A stretch of 64,000 bases of DNA from Lautropia sp. (lineage in GTDB: Bacteria; Pseudomonadota; Gammaproteobacteria; Burkholderiales; Burkholderiaceae_E): positions 126,990 to 190,989 of the forward strand of contig JAUMUG010000004.1 in assembly GCA_030530775.1 (NCBI GenBank). The letters run 5' to 3'. The notes under the pieces were generated by a model. It worked only from the letters and a program-made list of their open reading frames with translations. It had not been told where the DNA came from and ran no database searches. Shown piece after piece: positions 1 through 7,729 of the stretch. The stretch's first letter is position 1. Each line of letters begins with the position of its first letter. The position numbers and the translations under genes were made by a program.

Positions 1-365
1 GTGTAGGGGCTTCGGTGTAGGGGCCTCTGTCGAAAACACACCACATTCATGTTCGGTGACTGGAGCGATTGTGCAACAGTGCGTTGCGCGCCCGATGAAG
101 GGCTGTTTCCCGCCGCTTATCGCGGCTTCAGCCGTGCTGTGGCGGCCGGGCATCAACAGGGGAGAACAAGCGGATTGCCGCATCCGACGAACAGTCTCTG
201 ATGCCGTCGAAGGCTGATGGGGACGTACCGTTGCGGCGCAATGCCGTTCGGCCACTGGTCGGCGCACGATTGGCCCTCTGCATCGGCACCTTCATAGTTG
301 CTCCTGTCGTGCGGGGAATAGCCGCCACGGGGTCGAGGAACACTGAATATCAGGAAGGGCTGAAG
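1..365. other. Region upstream of flhDC, no gene seen
   Basis: I see no convincing coding sequence here. A reading frame open from 201 runs into flhD, but its first 55 codons do not resemble FlhD and are better read as leader. The first 29 bases hold two imperfect copies of a GGTGTAGGGGC element. The flhDC promoter probably lies in this stretch or before the window, but I could not identify -35/-10 boxes with confidence. Confidence 0.4.
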
Positions 366-713
366 ATGAACGAAGAGAGAATCATGGCAGAGATCAGAGA
401 GACGAACCTGTCCTATCTGATCCTGGCCCAGTCCCTGATCCGAAGCGATCGGGTCCAGGCGCTCTATCGTCTCGGTTTGTCGGAGGAAGTCGCCGATCTG
501 CTGGACCAGATGTCACCTGCGCAGCTGATGCGCATGGCGCAGGGCAATATGCTACTGTGCCGCTTCCGCTTCGATGACGAGATGCTCTGGTCGCTGCTGG
601 CGGATCACGGCGAAATGGTCGATGAGAACGCGCCTGACCGAAGCGCTTCCCGTTTGCACGCAGCCATTCTGCGTTCCGGCCGGTTCGAGGAGACACTGAA
701 TGAGCGCGCGTAG
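366..713 (+). CDS. flhD: Flagellar transcriptional regulator FlhD
   Basis: This encodes a 115-residue FlhD, the partner of FlhC in the FlhD4C2 master activator that turns on class II flagellar genes in the cytoplasm. The N-terminal segment ETNLSYLILAQSLIRSD and the following helical ...EEVADLLDQMSPAQLMRMA... are characteristic of the family. The ATG at 366 was chosen because a GGAAGG ribosome site lies just upstream and the resulting length fits the usual 105-120 residues. An in-frame ATG at 384 is possible. The gene overlaps flhC by 14 bases, which implies translational coupling. Family assignment is firm; the exact start is inference. Confidence 0.96.
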   Translation: MNEERIMAEIRETNLSYLILAQSLIRSDRVQALYRLGLSEEVADLLDQMSPAQLMRMAQGNMLLCRFRFDDEMLWSLLADHGEMVDENAPDRSASRLHAAILRSGRFEETLNERA

Positions 714-1230
714 TCTTCTCGAGGACAACCGTCAGATCGTCAAGGCGATCCGGATGATCGAGCTGGGGGCCCGGCTGCAGATGCTGCAGTCAGAGACCGA
801 TCTGCCCTATGAACGCTTGCTGAAGCTTTACAAGGAAGTGGCCGGCCGTTCGCCCTCGAAAGGGCAGCTGCCTTTCTCGACCGACTGGTTCATGACCTGG
901 CAGCCCAATATCCATGCCTCGCTTTTCTACAATATCCATACGTACCTGATGAAAAGCTCGCCGATCGATGAATCGGACGCCATCATCAAGGCATATGAGT
1001 TGTATGCAGCCGAGGTCAAGAGCTACGGTGTCGAGCCGATGCTGAGTATCACCCGAGCCTGGCGACTGGTGAAGTTCATCGACAGTGGTCTGGTCACCGC
1101 GGTGCAATGCAACCGATGCAAGGGGCAATTCATCAACCATCCTTATGAGCTGGAAGACCGCTTCGTGTGCGGACTGTGCGAACCTCCGGCGCGTGCGGGC
1201 AAGGCACGCAAGGCAGGCGCCATTCATTGA
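700..1230 (+). CDS. flhC: Flagellar transcriptional activator FlhC
   Basis: FlhC, 176 residues, is the DNA-recognition half of the FlhDC complex. The four zinc ligands seen in the family are all present as CNRC (Cys137, Cys140) and CGLC (Cys157, Cys160). Conserved stretches such as PFSTDWFMTW and SITRAWRLVKF are visible. It starts inside the end of flhD and is followed 42 bases later by a strong intrinsic terminator, so flhDC looks like a self-contained two-gene operon. The downstream flagellar genes from flhB and flgB onward are its expected targets. Confidence 0.97.
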   Translation: MSARSLLEDNRQIVKAIRMIELGARLQMLQSETDLPYERLLKLYKEVAGRSPSKGQLPFSTDWFMTWQPNIHASLFYNIHTYLMKSSPIDESDAIIKAYELYAAEVKSYGVEPMLSITRAWRLVKFIDSGLVTAVQCNRCKGQFINHPYELEDRFVCGLCEPPARAGKARKAGAIH

Positions 1231-1272
1231 ACCGGAGCTGATTTCTTCGGTTCAGCGTACATGGAAGATTTG

Positions 1273-1322
1273 AAAGGCGGTGAATCTCTGTGAGTTTCAG
1301 CAGGGATTCATCGCCTTTTTTA
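1273..1322 (+). terminator. Intrinsic terminator after flhDC
   Basis: A 14-base-pair stem (left arm 1273-1286, right arm 1305-1318, one G-U pair) with an 18-base loop ends in a run of about six T residues. It lies just after the flhC stop codon. It should end the flhDC transcript and separate it from motAB. Confidence 0.88.
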
Positions 1323-1452
1323 CCTGTCGTGAACTTTCACTCATGGCTGCTGTCGTGGGTCGATGACGGCTTGACGTTCCTGTTCGATCGATATTTCCGA
1401 AAAAGCCAGGGTCTTTGCGTCGCCCAGACCGGATTGGAAGGATGAGCGGGTT

Positions 1453-1900
1453 TCACCGCGAAAGCATGCCGGTCATCGTGATTGGTTTTCTTCGGGGGTC
1501 GACGTCGTTGAGTCCGTTGATTTCCTGATATTCCCGATAAAATTTTTTATAGAGGGAATCGTATTGCCATGCCTTGTCAGCATCTTTGCGTGTATCGTAC
1601 GAGGCCCATGGTTTCTGGGCCGCAATGATACTGCCCGTCCACTCAACGGTCCAGGAAGTTCAGGCCTGTCTTCGATTGCCAGTGCTTTCAGCCGGCATTC
1701 TCCGATCATTGGCAACAGATATGCACCTTGTTCCGGGCGACGAGTCATCTGAACCAGCAAAATCTCTTCCACTTCGCTGCGCCACGCAGGAAAACCGATT
1801 CATTGCGACTGCACTGGCAAGAAGACGATCTCGACGAAAAGGATACGGGTCTTGCGCGGATTCTTTCATGACCAGGGCGTGGAGGTTCGCCCGAACAGCA
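1453..1900 (-). pseudogene. Degraded protein-coding remnant, function unknown
   Basis: On the minus strand, protein-like sequence switches frame more than once. One frame, roughly 1780 down to 1650, reads WRSEVEEILLVQMTRRPEQG and continues plausibly to PELP. Another frame, roughly 1650 down to the stop at 1453, reads DTRKDADKAWQYDSLYKKFY and continues to an in-frame TGA. A third patch further upstream (MKESAQDPYPF) may be the same gene. No single frame has a proper start and full length. I do not recognise the family. The region is less GC-rich than its neighbours. I read it as a frameshifted relic; the upstream limit is uncertain. Confidence 0.35.
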
Positions 1901-2150
1901 GGGATTTGAGCCCGCTGTTCAGGCTGGCTCGATACCTTGTTTCCAATCCGGAAAGCACCGTAGCGCAGCTGGCCGACAGCGAAGCCGTTCTGCCTGGATC
2001 GGGATCGGGTAGGCACAACTCCTTTGGCGTCTCGTGCCGGATTCGGGAGGCGCAAAGGAAGCTGTGCACGCTGAGCAGCTGTCAGGCCTACGTCCAGGGG
2101 GCATTTCCGTCCGTCTGACCAGAATGGGGGCAGGGCAGGAGGCTGGGCGT

Positions 2151-2177
2151 TCAAGAATGCGGAGTGCGCGCCGAAAA
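2151..2177 (+). promoter_or_regulatory. Possible sigma-28 (FliA) promoter of motAB
   Basis: TCAAGAAT at 2151-2158, 11 bases, then GCCGAAAA at 2170-2177. This resembles the sigma-28 consensus (T[A/C]AAGTTT-N11-GCCGATAA) with one mismatch in the -10 element and two in the -35. Transcription would start about 37 bases before motA. Class III expression of the stator genes fits family knowledge. Confidence 0.5.
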
Positions 2178-2223
2178 ACAGGGGAGCGCCATGAAAGGCT
2201 CAACCAGTTGAGGAACACAAAAA

Positions 2224-3081
2224 ATGTTTGTCATCATCGGCTACGTCGTCGTGCTTGGTTCCGTGATTGGCGGATACGCCTTGGCCGGCGGACATATTGC
2301 CGCGCTTTTTCAACCTCTTGAGCTGCTGATGATCGGTGGTGGGGCCTTCGGCGCTTTCATCGTGGCCAACCCGGGAAAAGATTTGAAGGCGGTGATGGGC
2401 GCGTTGCCCGCGGTGCTGAAGGGCTCCAAGTACACCAAGGACCGCTACCTGTCGTTGATGGCGATGCTGTATGACGTGCTGAGCAAGGCTCGCAAAGAGG
2501 GGCTGATGGCGATCGAGAACGACGTCGAGGCGCCCGAAAGCAGCCCGTTGTTCACGCGCTATCCCGATCTGGTCGCAGACCATCACCTGATCGAGTTCGT
2601 CACCGACTATCTGCGTATGATGATTTCCGGAAATTTGAACGCGTTGGAAATCGAGAACCTGATGGACAACGAGATGGAAACCCATCATCACGAAGCGATG
2701 GTGCCAGCCCATTCCATTCAGAAAATGGCCGATGGTCTGCCGGCTTTCGGCATCGTGGCCGCCGTGATGGGGGTGGTGCACACGATGGGGTCGGTGGGAC
2801 AGCCGCCTGCTATTCTGGGGGAGATGATCGCGCATGCGCTGGTCGGTACCTTCCTGGGGATTCTGTTGGCCTATGGATTTGTCGGCCCGATTGCGGATTT
2901 GCTGACCCAGAAAGTGAATGAGGCTGGCAAGGAGCTGCAGTGTGTGAAGGTGACGCTGCTGGCCAGTATGCAGGGTTATGCTCCCGCCATTTGCGTCGAG
3001 TTCGGGCGCAAAGTGCTGTATTCGACCGAGCGGCCGAAGTTTGCGGAGCTCGAAGGCCACGTGAAGCAGAAGAGGGCCTGA
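2224..3081 (+). CDS. motA: Flagellar motor stator protein MotA
   Basis: MotA, 285 residues, is the inner-membrane stator subunit that couples proton flow to rotation with MotB. Four membrane segments lie near residues 3-20, 32-49, 170-190 and 200-223. The residues known to matter in Escherichia coli fall at the same numbers: Arg90, Glu98, Pro173 and Pro222. A GAGGAA ribosome site precedes the ATG. motB follows after 4 bases, so the two form a stator operon. It is separated from flhC by a terminator and a relic gene, and a possible sigma-28 promoter lies upstream. Confidence 0.97.
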   Translation: MFVIIGYVVVLGSVIGGYALAGGHIAALFQPLELLMIGGGAFGAFIVANPGKDLKAVMGALPAVLKGSKYTKDRYLSLMAMLYDVLSKARKEGLMAIENDVEAPESSPLFTRYPDLVADHHLIEFVTDYLRMMISGNLNALEIENLMDNEMETHHHEAMVPAHSIQKMADGLPAFGIVAAVMGVVHTMGSVGQPPAILGEMIAHALVGTFLGILLAYGFVGPIADLLTQKVNEAGKELQCVKVTLLASMQGYAPAICVEFGRKVLYSTERPKFAELEGHVKQKRA

Positions 3082-3085
3082 GATC

Positions 3086-4015
3086 ATGTCCTCGGCCAAC
3101 GCCAAAAAAACTCAGCCGATCGTCATCAAACGCATCAAGAAGGGTGGCCATGGTCACCATGGTGGCGCGTGGAAGATCGCCTATGCCGACTTCGTGACGG
3201 CGATGATGGCTTTTTTTCTGCTGATGTGGTTGTTGAGTTCGGCCAGTGAGAATGATTTGAAGGGCATTTCGGAGTACTTTCAGACCCCGCTGAAGATTGC
3301 GCTGAGTGGTGGCAGCGGGGTGGGGGACCGCACCGCACCGGTGCCGGGCGGTGGTATGGATCTGACCCGCAAAGATGGTCAGGTCAATCGCAAGGCCGAT
3401 CAGGGCAGGCAGCGTCGCAAGCAGGAAGAAGAAAAAGCGCTGATGGCGCTGCAGCAAAAGCTCGAAGAGTCGATCATCCGGATTCCGGCTCTGGAAGCGC
3501 TGCGTGATCAGATCAAGCTGGAAATGACGGTGGACGGGCTGTCGATTCAGATCGTGGACGCCAGCAAAAAGCCGTTGTTTGCATCAGGCAAGAGCACGGT
3601 TCTATCGCCGGCGATGCGAGAGCTGTTGCGCACCATCGGCAAGATGCTCAACGATGTCGAGAATTCGATCAGCCTCAGTGGTCATACCGATGCCACGCCC
3701 TATGCGGGTGGTGCGGTGGGAGGCTATTCAAACTGGGAACTTTCCGCCGAGCGGGCCAATTCGTCGCGTCGCGAGATGGTGCTGGGCGGTATGGATGCGG
3801 GCAAGGTTCTACGCGTGCAGGGGCTGGGGTCGGTGATGCCGATCGAAAAAGACAACCCGCGTGATCCGGTGAACCGACGGATTGCTATCGTGGTGCTGAA
3901 TGATGAGGCCAAGGCGCGTATTCTGGGAGGCACCGAGATCAAGGCATCCGATGAGCAAAGCGCAGCCGAGGCGCTGGGCGCAGTGCAGATTCTCAACGAT
4001 GTGAAGCAGCAGTGA
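3086..4015 (+). CDS. motB: Flagellar motor stator protein MotB
   Basis: MotB, 309 residues, anchors the stator to peptidoglycan and carries the proton-binding aspartate. The N-terminal segment has the family signature AWKIAYADFVTAMMAFFLLM, with the key Asp at residue 35. One membrane helix follows, then a basic Gln/Lys/Glu-rich linker, then an OmpA-like peptidoglycan-binding domain (about residues 155-290, including SLSGHTDATPY and NWELSAERAN). In close relatives the chemotaxis operon comes next; here only a 412-base gap separates it from flhB. Confidence 0.97.
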   Translation: MSSANAKKTQPIVIKRIKKGGHGHHGGAWKIAYADFVTAMMAFFLLMWLLSSASENDLKGISEYFQTPLKIALSGGSGVGDRTAPVPGGGMDLTRKDGQVNRKADQGRQRRKQEEEKALMALQQKLEESIIRIPALEALRDQIKLEMTVDGLSIQIVDASKKPLFASGKSTVLSPAMRELLRTIGKMLNDVENSISLSGHTDATPYAGGAVGGYSNWELSAERANSSRREMVLGGMDAGKVLRVQGLGSVMPIEKDNPRDPVNRRIAIVVLNDEAKARILGGTEIKASDEQSAAEALGAVQILNDVKQQ

Positions 4016-4427
4016 TAAATCAGTGGCGCAGTCGCCGGGCAGCGGTTTGCACCGTCCTGCAGCGATGCCGGGGTTGGAGAGCTGGCTGCACATGAAGCCG
4101 GGATCGCATCGCAGGAATTCGGGCAGAGGGGCGCACGGGCGCCCCTTCGTCGTTCGGGATGCGCGCCCCGGTGGCTCAGGGCAATCCATGCCGGCGCCGT
4201 CGAGTCCGATGGATGTCGTGCAGAGGGCAATCGTCGTCGACCGTTTGCAAACAAGCGGTTGTGTTGTCTGCAGGGGATCGGCCCGATCTTTAGGCCACCC
4301 GTCCGTCGTGCCGGACCGCTCATCGATGCCGCGCCGAACTGTACTGTTTCTCCCGCTTTTTCCAAGCATTTCGGGTGCTGGGCGCCTCCCATAATGGCAG
4401 GCATCTGAAACGAGGACAGCCGTATCG
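4016..4427. other. Gap between motB and flhB, no gene seen
   Basis: No reading frame here looks like a real protein. An open frame at 4023-4394 has no recognisable motif. This is the position where cheA, cheW, receptor and cheRDBYZ genes sit in many Burkholderiales flagellar islands, so the gap may be a deletion scar. It probably contains the flhB operon promoter, which I could not pin down. Confidence 0.5.
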
Positions 4428-5585
4428 ATGGCCGACCAGCCCAGCAAAGAGGATAAGCAGTTACCCGCATCCGAGAAGCGCCTCAAGCAGGCAGCCGAGG
4501 AAGGTAACGTCCCGCGTTCGAGGGATGCGGGGCATTTGCTGATCGTCGGTACGGGGCTGGCGATGGTGTCCATGCTTGGGCCGGGCCTGGCCGATGGCGT
4601 GCGGCTGTTGCTGGTCGAGACTTTTCGATTCGATCAGCGTGCCCGTGATGATCTGTTTGGTGAAGTCGCTCCGACGCTGGGGCAGGCCGCGCAGTTGCTG
4701 TGGCCGCTGGGTGGCCTGCTGCTGGCCATGTGCGTGGCAGCCATTCTGGCCGGGGTTATTCCTGGTGGCTTCAATCTGGCCAGCAAGGCGCTCGGTTTCA
4801 AACCGTCCAAGATCAGCCCGATGAACGGGCTGAAGCGGATTTTCTCGATCAAGAACCTGGTCGAGTTTCTGAAGCTGTCGGCGCTGGCCCTGGCACTCGG
4901 GACGATCGGTTTCTGGTATGCGTCCTCACGTTTTCCGGCCTTCGCCACCCTGTCACAGGGCACGCTGATTTCCGCACTGCCAGAGGCCGCCGGGCTGCTT
5001 GGTGTGGGGTTTTCGTTTCTGCTTCTGCTTTTGCTGGCGTTGGCGGTCTTCGATGTGCCGTTTCAGTGGTTCCGGCACCGGGCCGATCTGCGTATGAGTC
5101 GAGAGGAAGCGCGGCGAGAACACAAAGAGCAGGAAGGCGACCCACAGTTGCGTGGACACATACGAGCCAAACAACGTGAGGCCGCTCGTCGGCGCATGCT
5201 GACGGCCGTACCTGCGGCAGATATCGTGGTCGCCAATCCGACTCATTATGCCGTGGCGATCCGTTATGACGAAGCCGCCGGGGGGGCACCGAGAGTCGTG
5301 GCCAAGGGCATCGATGAGCTGGCGATGCGCATCCAGGCCATCGCCCGCGAGTCTGGGGTGCCGGTGTTGGAGGCGCCACCGCTTGCGCGCGCGCTCTATG
5401 CCCATGTCGATCTGGAGCAGGAGATTCCCCAGACGCTTTATGTGGCGGTTGCACAGGTGCTGGTCTATGTCTACCAGCTCAAGCGCTGGGTTCCCGGCCG
5501 GTCGGCTGCGCCGGTGCCACCGACGGAGCTTCCCGTGCCCAAAGAGATGGACCCCAAGAACTCAGAGAAAGGTGATCGAACATGA
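4428..5585 (+). CDS. flhB: Flagellar export switch protein FlhB
   Basis: FlhB, 385 residues, is the inner-membrane component of the flagellar type III export gate that switches substrate class from rod/hook to filament. Four hydrophobic segments occupy roughly residues 28-215. The cytoplasmic domain contains the autocleavage motif NPTHYA, with Asn270-Pro271 at the expected position. The last 25 residues are Pro/Lys-rich and variable. The stop overlaps the flhA start (ATGA), as expected for a coupled flhB-flhA pair. Confidence 0.97.
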   Translation: MADQPSKEDKQLPASEKRLKQAAEEGNVPRSRDAGHLLIVGTGLAMVSMLGPGLADGVRLLLVETFRFDQRARDDLFGEVAPTLGQAAQLLWPLGGLLLAMCVAAILAGVIPGGFNLASKALGFKPSKISPMNGLKRIFSIKNLVEFLKLSALALALGTIGFWYASSRFPAFATLSQGTLISALPEAAGLLGVGFSFLLLLLLALAVFDVPFQWFRHRADLRMSREEARREHKEQEGDPQLRGHIRAKQREAARRRMLTAVPAADIVVANPTHYAVAIRYDEAAGGAPRVVAKGIDELAMRIQAIARESGVPVLEAPPLARALYAHVDLEQEIPQTLYVAVAQVLVYVYQLKRWVPGRSAAPVPPTELPVPKEMDPKNSEKGDRT

Positions 5586-7729
5586 GCGCGCCGTTGACGG
5601 ATGCTCGACCGCGAAGTGGCCTGGCCGGTGTTGCTGCCGGCTGGCGTCTGCCTTCGCACATCAAGCTGGGCGGTCAGGAAATTCCGCTGCCGCCACTGTC
5701 GTCACTGGCGGTGCCTGGTCTGGCGATCATGGTGTTGGCCATGATGTTGCTGCCGCTGCCGGCGCCGATGCTGGATTTTCTGTTCACCTTCAATATTGCC
5801 TCGTCGCTTCTGGTGTTGCTGGTGGCAGTCTACACCGTCAGGGCACTCGATTTCGCGGTGTTCCCGACCGTGCTGCTGGTGACGACACTGATGCGACTGT
5901 CGCTGTCGGTGGCTTCGACCCGGGCAGTGCTGCTGCACGGTCATACCGGTACCGACGCGGCTGGCAAGGTGATCGAAGCCTTTGCGAACTTTCTGATCGG
6001 AGGCAATTTCGCGGTCGGCATCATCGTTTTTGCGATTCTGACCGTCATCAACTTCATGGTGGTGACCAAGGGGGCAGGTCGTATTGCCGAGGTGTCGGCC
6101 CGCTTTGCGCTCGACGCCATGCCGGGCAAGCAGATGGCCATCGATGCCGATCTCAATGCTGGTCAGATCGATCAGGCTGAAGCGCGCAGGCGCCGGCAGG
6201 AAGTCAGTCGTGAGGCAGATTTCTATGGCTCGATGGACGGTGCTTCGAAGTTCGTGCGTGGCGATGCCATTGCCAGCATTCTGATTCTGGTGATCAACCT
6301 GGTTGGTGGACTGGGTATTGGCATGTTCCAGCACAACCTGTCGGCCGGTGTGGCGGTCAACAACTATGTGCTGATGGCCATTGGCGATGCGCTGGTATCG
6401 CAGGTGCCGGCATTGGTGATTTCGGTGGCGGCCGGTCTGATCGTGTCGCGCGTGAGTGATGGCACCGATGACATCGGAAAGCAGATCGCCCTGCAGTTGT
6501 TCTCGCTGCCGCGTGCTCTCGGCCTGGTGGCCATGATCATCGGTGTGCTGGGTCTGATTCCGGGTATGCCACATATCGCCTTCCTGTCGTTGGCCGCCAT
6601 GCTTGGGTATATCTCGTACAAAGTGTCGACCATGCCCAGAAAGGCGCCTGAACCGCAGGCCGAGGAGGTGTTGCCGGCTGCGAATGATGGTGATGCCAGC
6701 TGGGAGGATGTACAGCCGGTGGACATTCTGAGTCTGGAAGTCGGCTACAAGCTGATCCCGCTGGTGGACAGGGATTCGGGCGGAGATCTGCTGATGCGCA
6801 TCAAAGGAGTGCGACGCAAGTTTGCCCAGGAAATCGGTTTCCTTCCACCACCGGTACATGTACGGGATCAGCTCGATCTGCGGCCGAACAATTATCGGAT
6901 CGGGCTGAAAGGCGTGACGGTTGGAACAGGCGAAGCCTATCCGGGCTTGTGGTTGGCCATCGATCCTGGTCATGCCAGCAGTGGGCTGAATGGCATATCC
7001 ACCAAGGATCCGGCTTTTGGTTTGCCTGCTTATTGGATTCAGGCTGCCGAGAAAGATATGGCACAGGCTTCGGGCTATACCGTGGTGGATGCTTCCACCG
7101 TAGTGGCCACGCATCTGCATCATCTGATGCAGATGCACGCCTGGCGTCTGCTGGGCCGGGGTGAGGTGCAGCAGCTGCTGGATCATCTGGCCCGCTTCAT
7201 GCCGAAGCTGGTCGAGGACGTGGTGCCGAAACTGGTGCCGGTACCGGTGTTCCAGAAGGTGCTGCAGAACTTGCTCGAAGAAGGGGTACATGTGCGAGAT
7301 CTGAAGTCGATCGTCGAGTCGCTGGCCGAGCACGGCACGAAGTTGCAGGACCCTGCCGAGCTTACCCGTGAGGTTCGCGTGGCACTGGCGCCGGCCATCG
7401 TGCAAGGCATTTTCGGTTCAAGCGCCGATCTGTCCGTGGTGGCACTCGATCCGGAACTGGAATCGCTGCTGATGCAGTCGATGGTGCCGGGCGGAAACGG
7501 GGCGTTGGATCCTTCGGTGGCGGATTTTCTGGCGACCGAAGCAGCCCGGATCTGCGTACAGCAGGAGGCTCTGGGTCTGCCGGCCTGTCTTCTGGTGCCG
7601 GATCGAATCCGTACGCCGGTGGCGACGATGGTGCGCAAGGCCGCCCCTCGTCTGCGTGTACTGGCACATGCCGAAATTCCTGATACCCACACTATCCGTA
7701 TTGGTCACCTGATTGGGAGTAATCGATGA
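5582..7729 (+). CDS. flhA: Flagellar export gate protein FlhA
   Basis: FlhA, 715 residues, forms the nonameric export gate with FlhB. The N-terminal half has about eight membrane segments beginning near residue 40. It includes the conserved cytoplasmic FHIPEP-type loop (RFALDAMPGKQMAIDADL, about residues 174-191). The soluble C-terminal half, from about residue 360, binds chaperone-substrate complexes. Length and motifs match full-length members of the family. It overlaps flhB upstream and flhF downstream by four bases each. Confidence 0.97.
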   Translation: MSAPLTDARPRSGLAGVAAGWRLPSHIKLGGQEIPLPPLSSLAVPGLAIMVLAMMLLPLPAPMLDFLFTFNIASSLLVLLVAVYTVRALDFAVFPTVLLVTTLMRLSLSVASTRAVLLHGHTGTDAAGKVIEAFANFLIGGNFAVGIIVFAILTVINFMVVTKGAGRIAEVSARFALDAMPGKQMAIDADLNAGQIDQAEARRRRQEVSREADFYGSMDGASKFVRGDAIASILILVINLVGGLGIGMFQHNLSAGVAVNNYVLMAIGDALVSQVPALVISVAAGLIVSRVSDGTDDIGKQIALQLFSLPRALGLVAMIIGVLGLIPGMPHIAFLSLAAMLGYISYKVSTMPRKAPEPQAEEVLPAANDGDASWEDVQPVDILSLEVGYKLIPLVDRDSGGDLLMRIKGVRRKFAQEIGFLPPPVHVRDQLDLRPNNYRIGLKGVTVGTGEAYPGLWLAIDPGHASSGLNGISTKDPAFGLPAYWIQAAEKDMAQASGYTVVDASTVVATHLHHLMQMHAWRLLGRGEVQQLLDHLARFMPKLVEDVVPKLVPVPVFQKVLQNLLEEGVHVRDLKSIVESLAEHGTKLQDPAELTREVRVALAPAIVQGIFGSSADLSVVALDPELESLLMQSMVPGGNGALDPSVADFLATEAARICVQQEALGLPACLLVPDRIRTPVATMVRKAAPRLRVLAHAEIPDTHTIRIGHLIGSNR

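Noticed and set aside
1-29. Two tandem copies of a GGTGTAGGGGC element
   Set aside because: Only two imperfect copies at the window edge; too little to call a repeat array.
5282-5292. Runs of seven or eight G in flhB, flhF, pbpG-like, lpxR-like and Trm112-like genes as phase-variation switches
   Set aside because: At this GC content a handful of such runs is expected by chance; only the lpxR and flhF tracts are mentioned, as weak leads.
5702-7405. Minus-strand open frame of 567 codons opposite flhA
   Set aside because: Shadow of a well-conserved gene; composition dominated by His, Gln and Arg.
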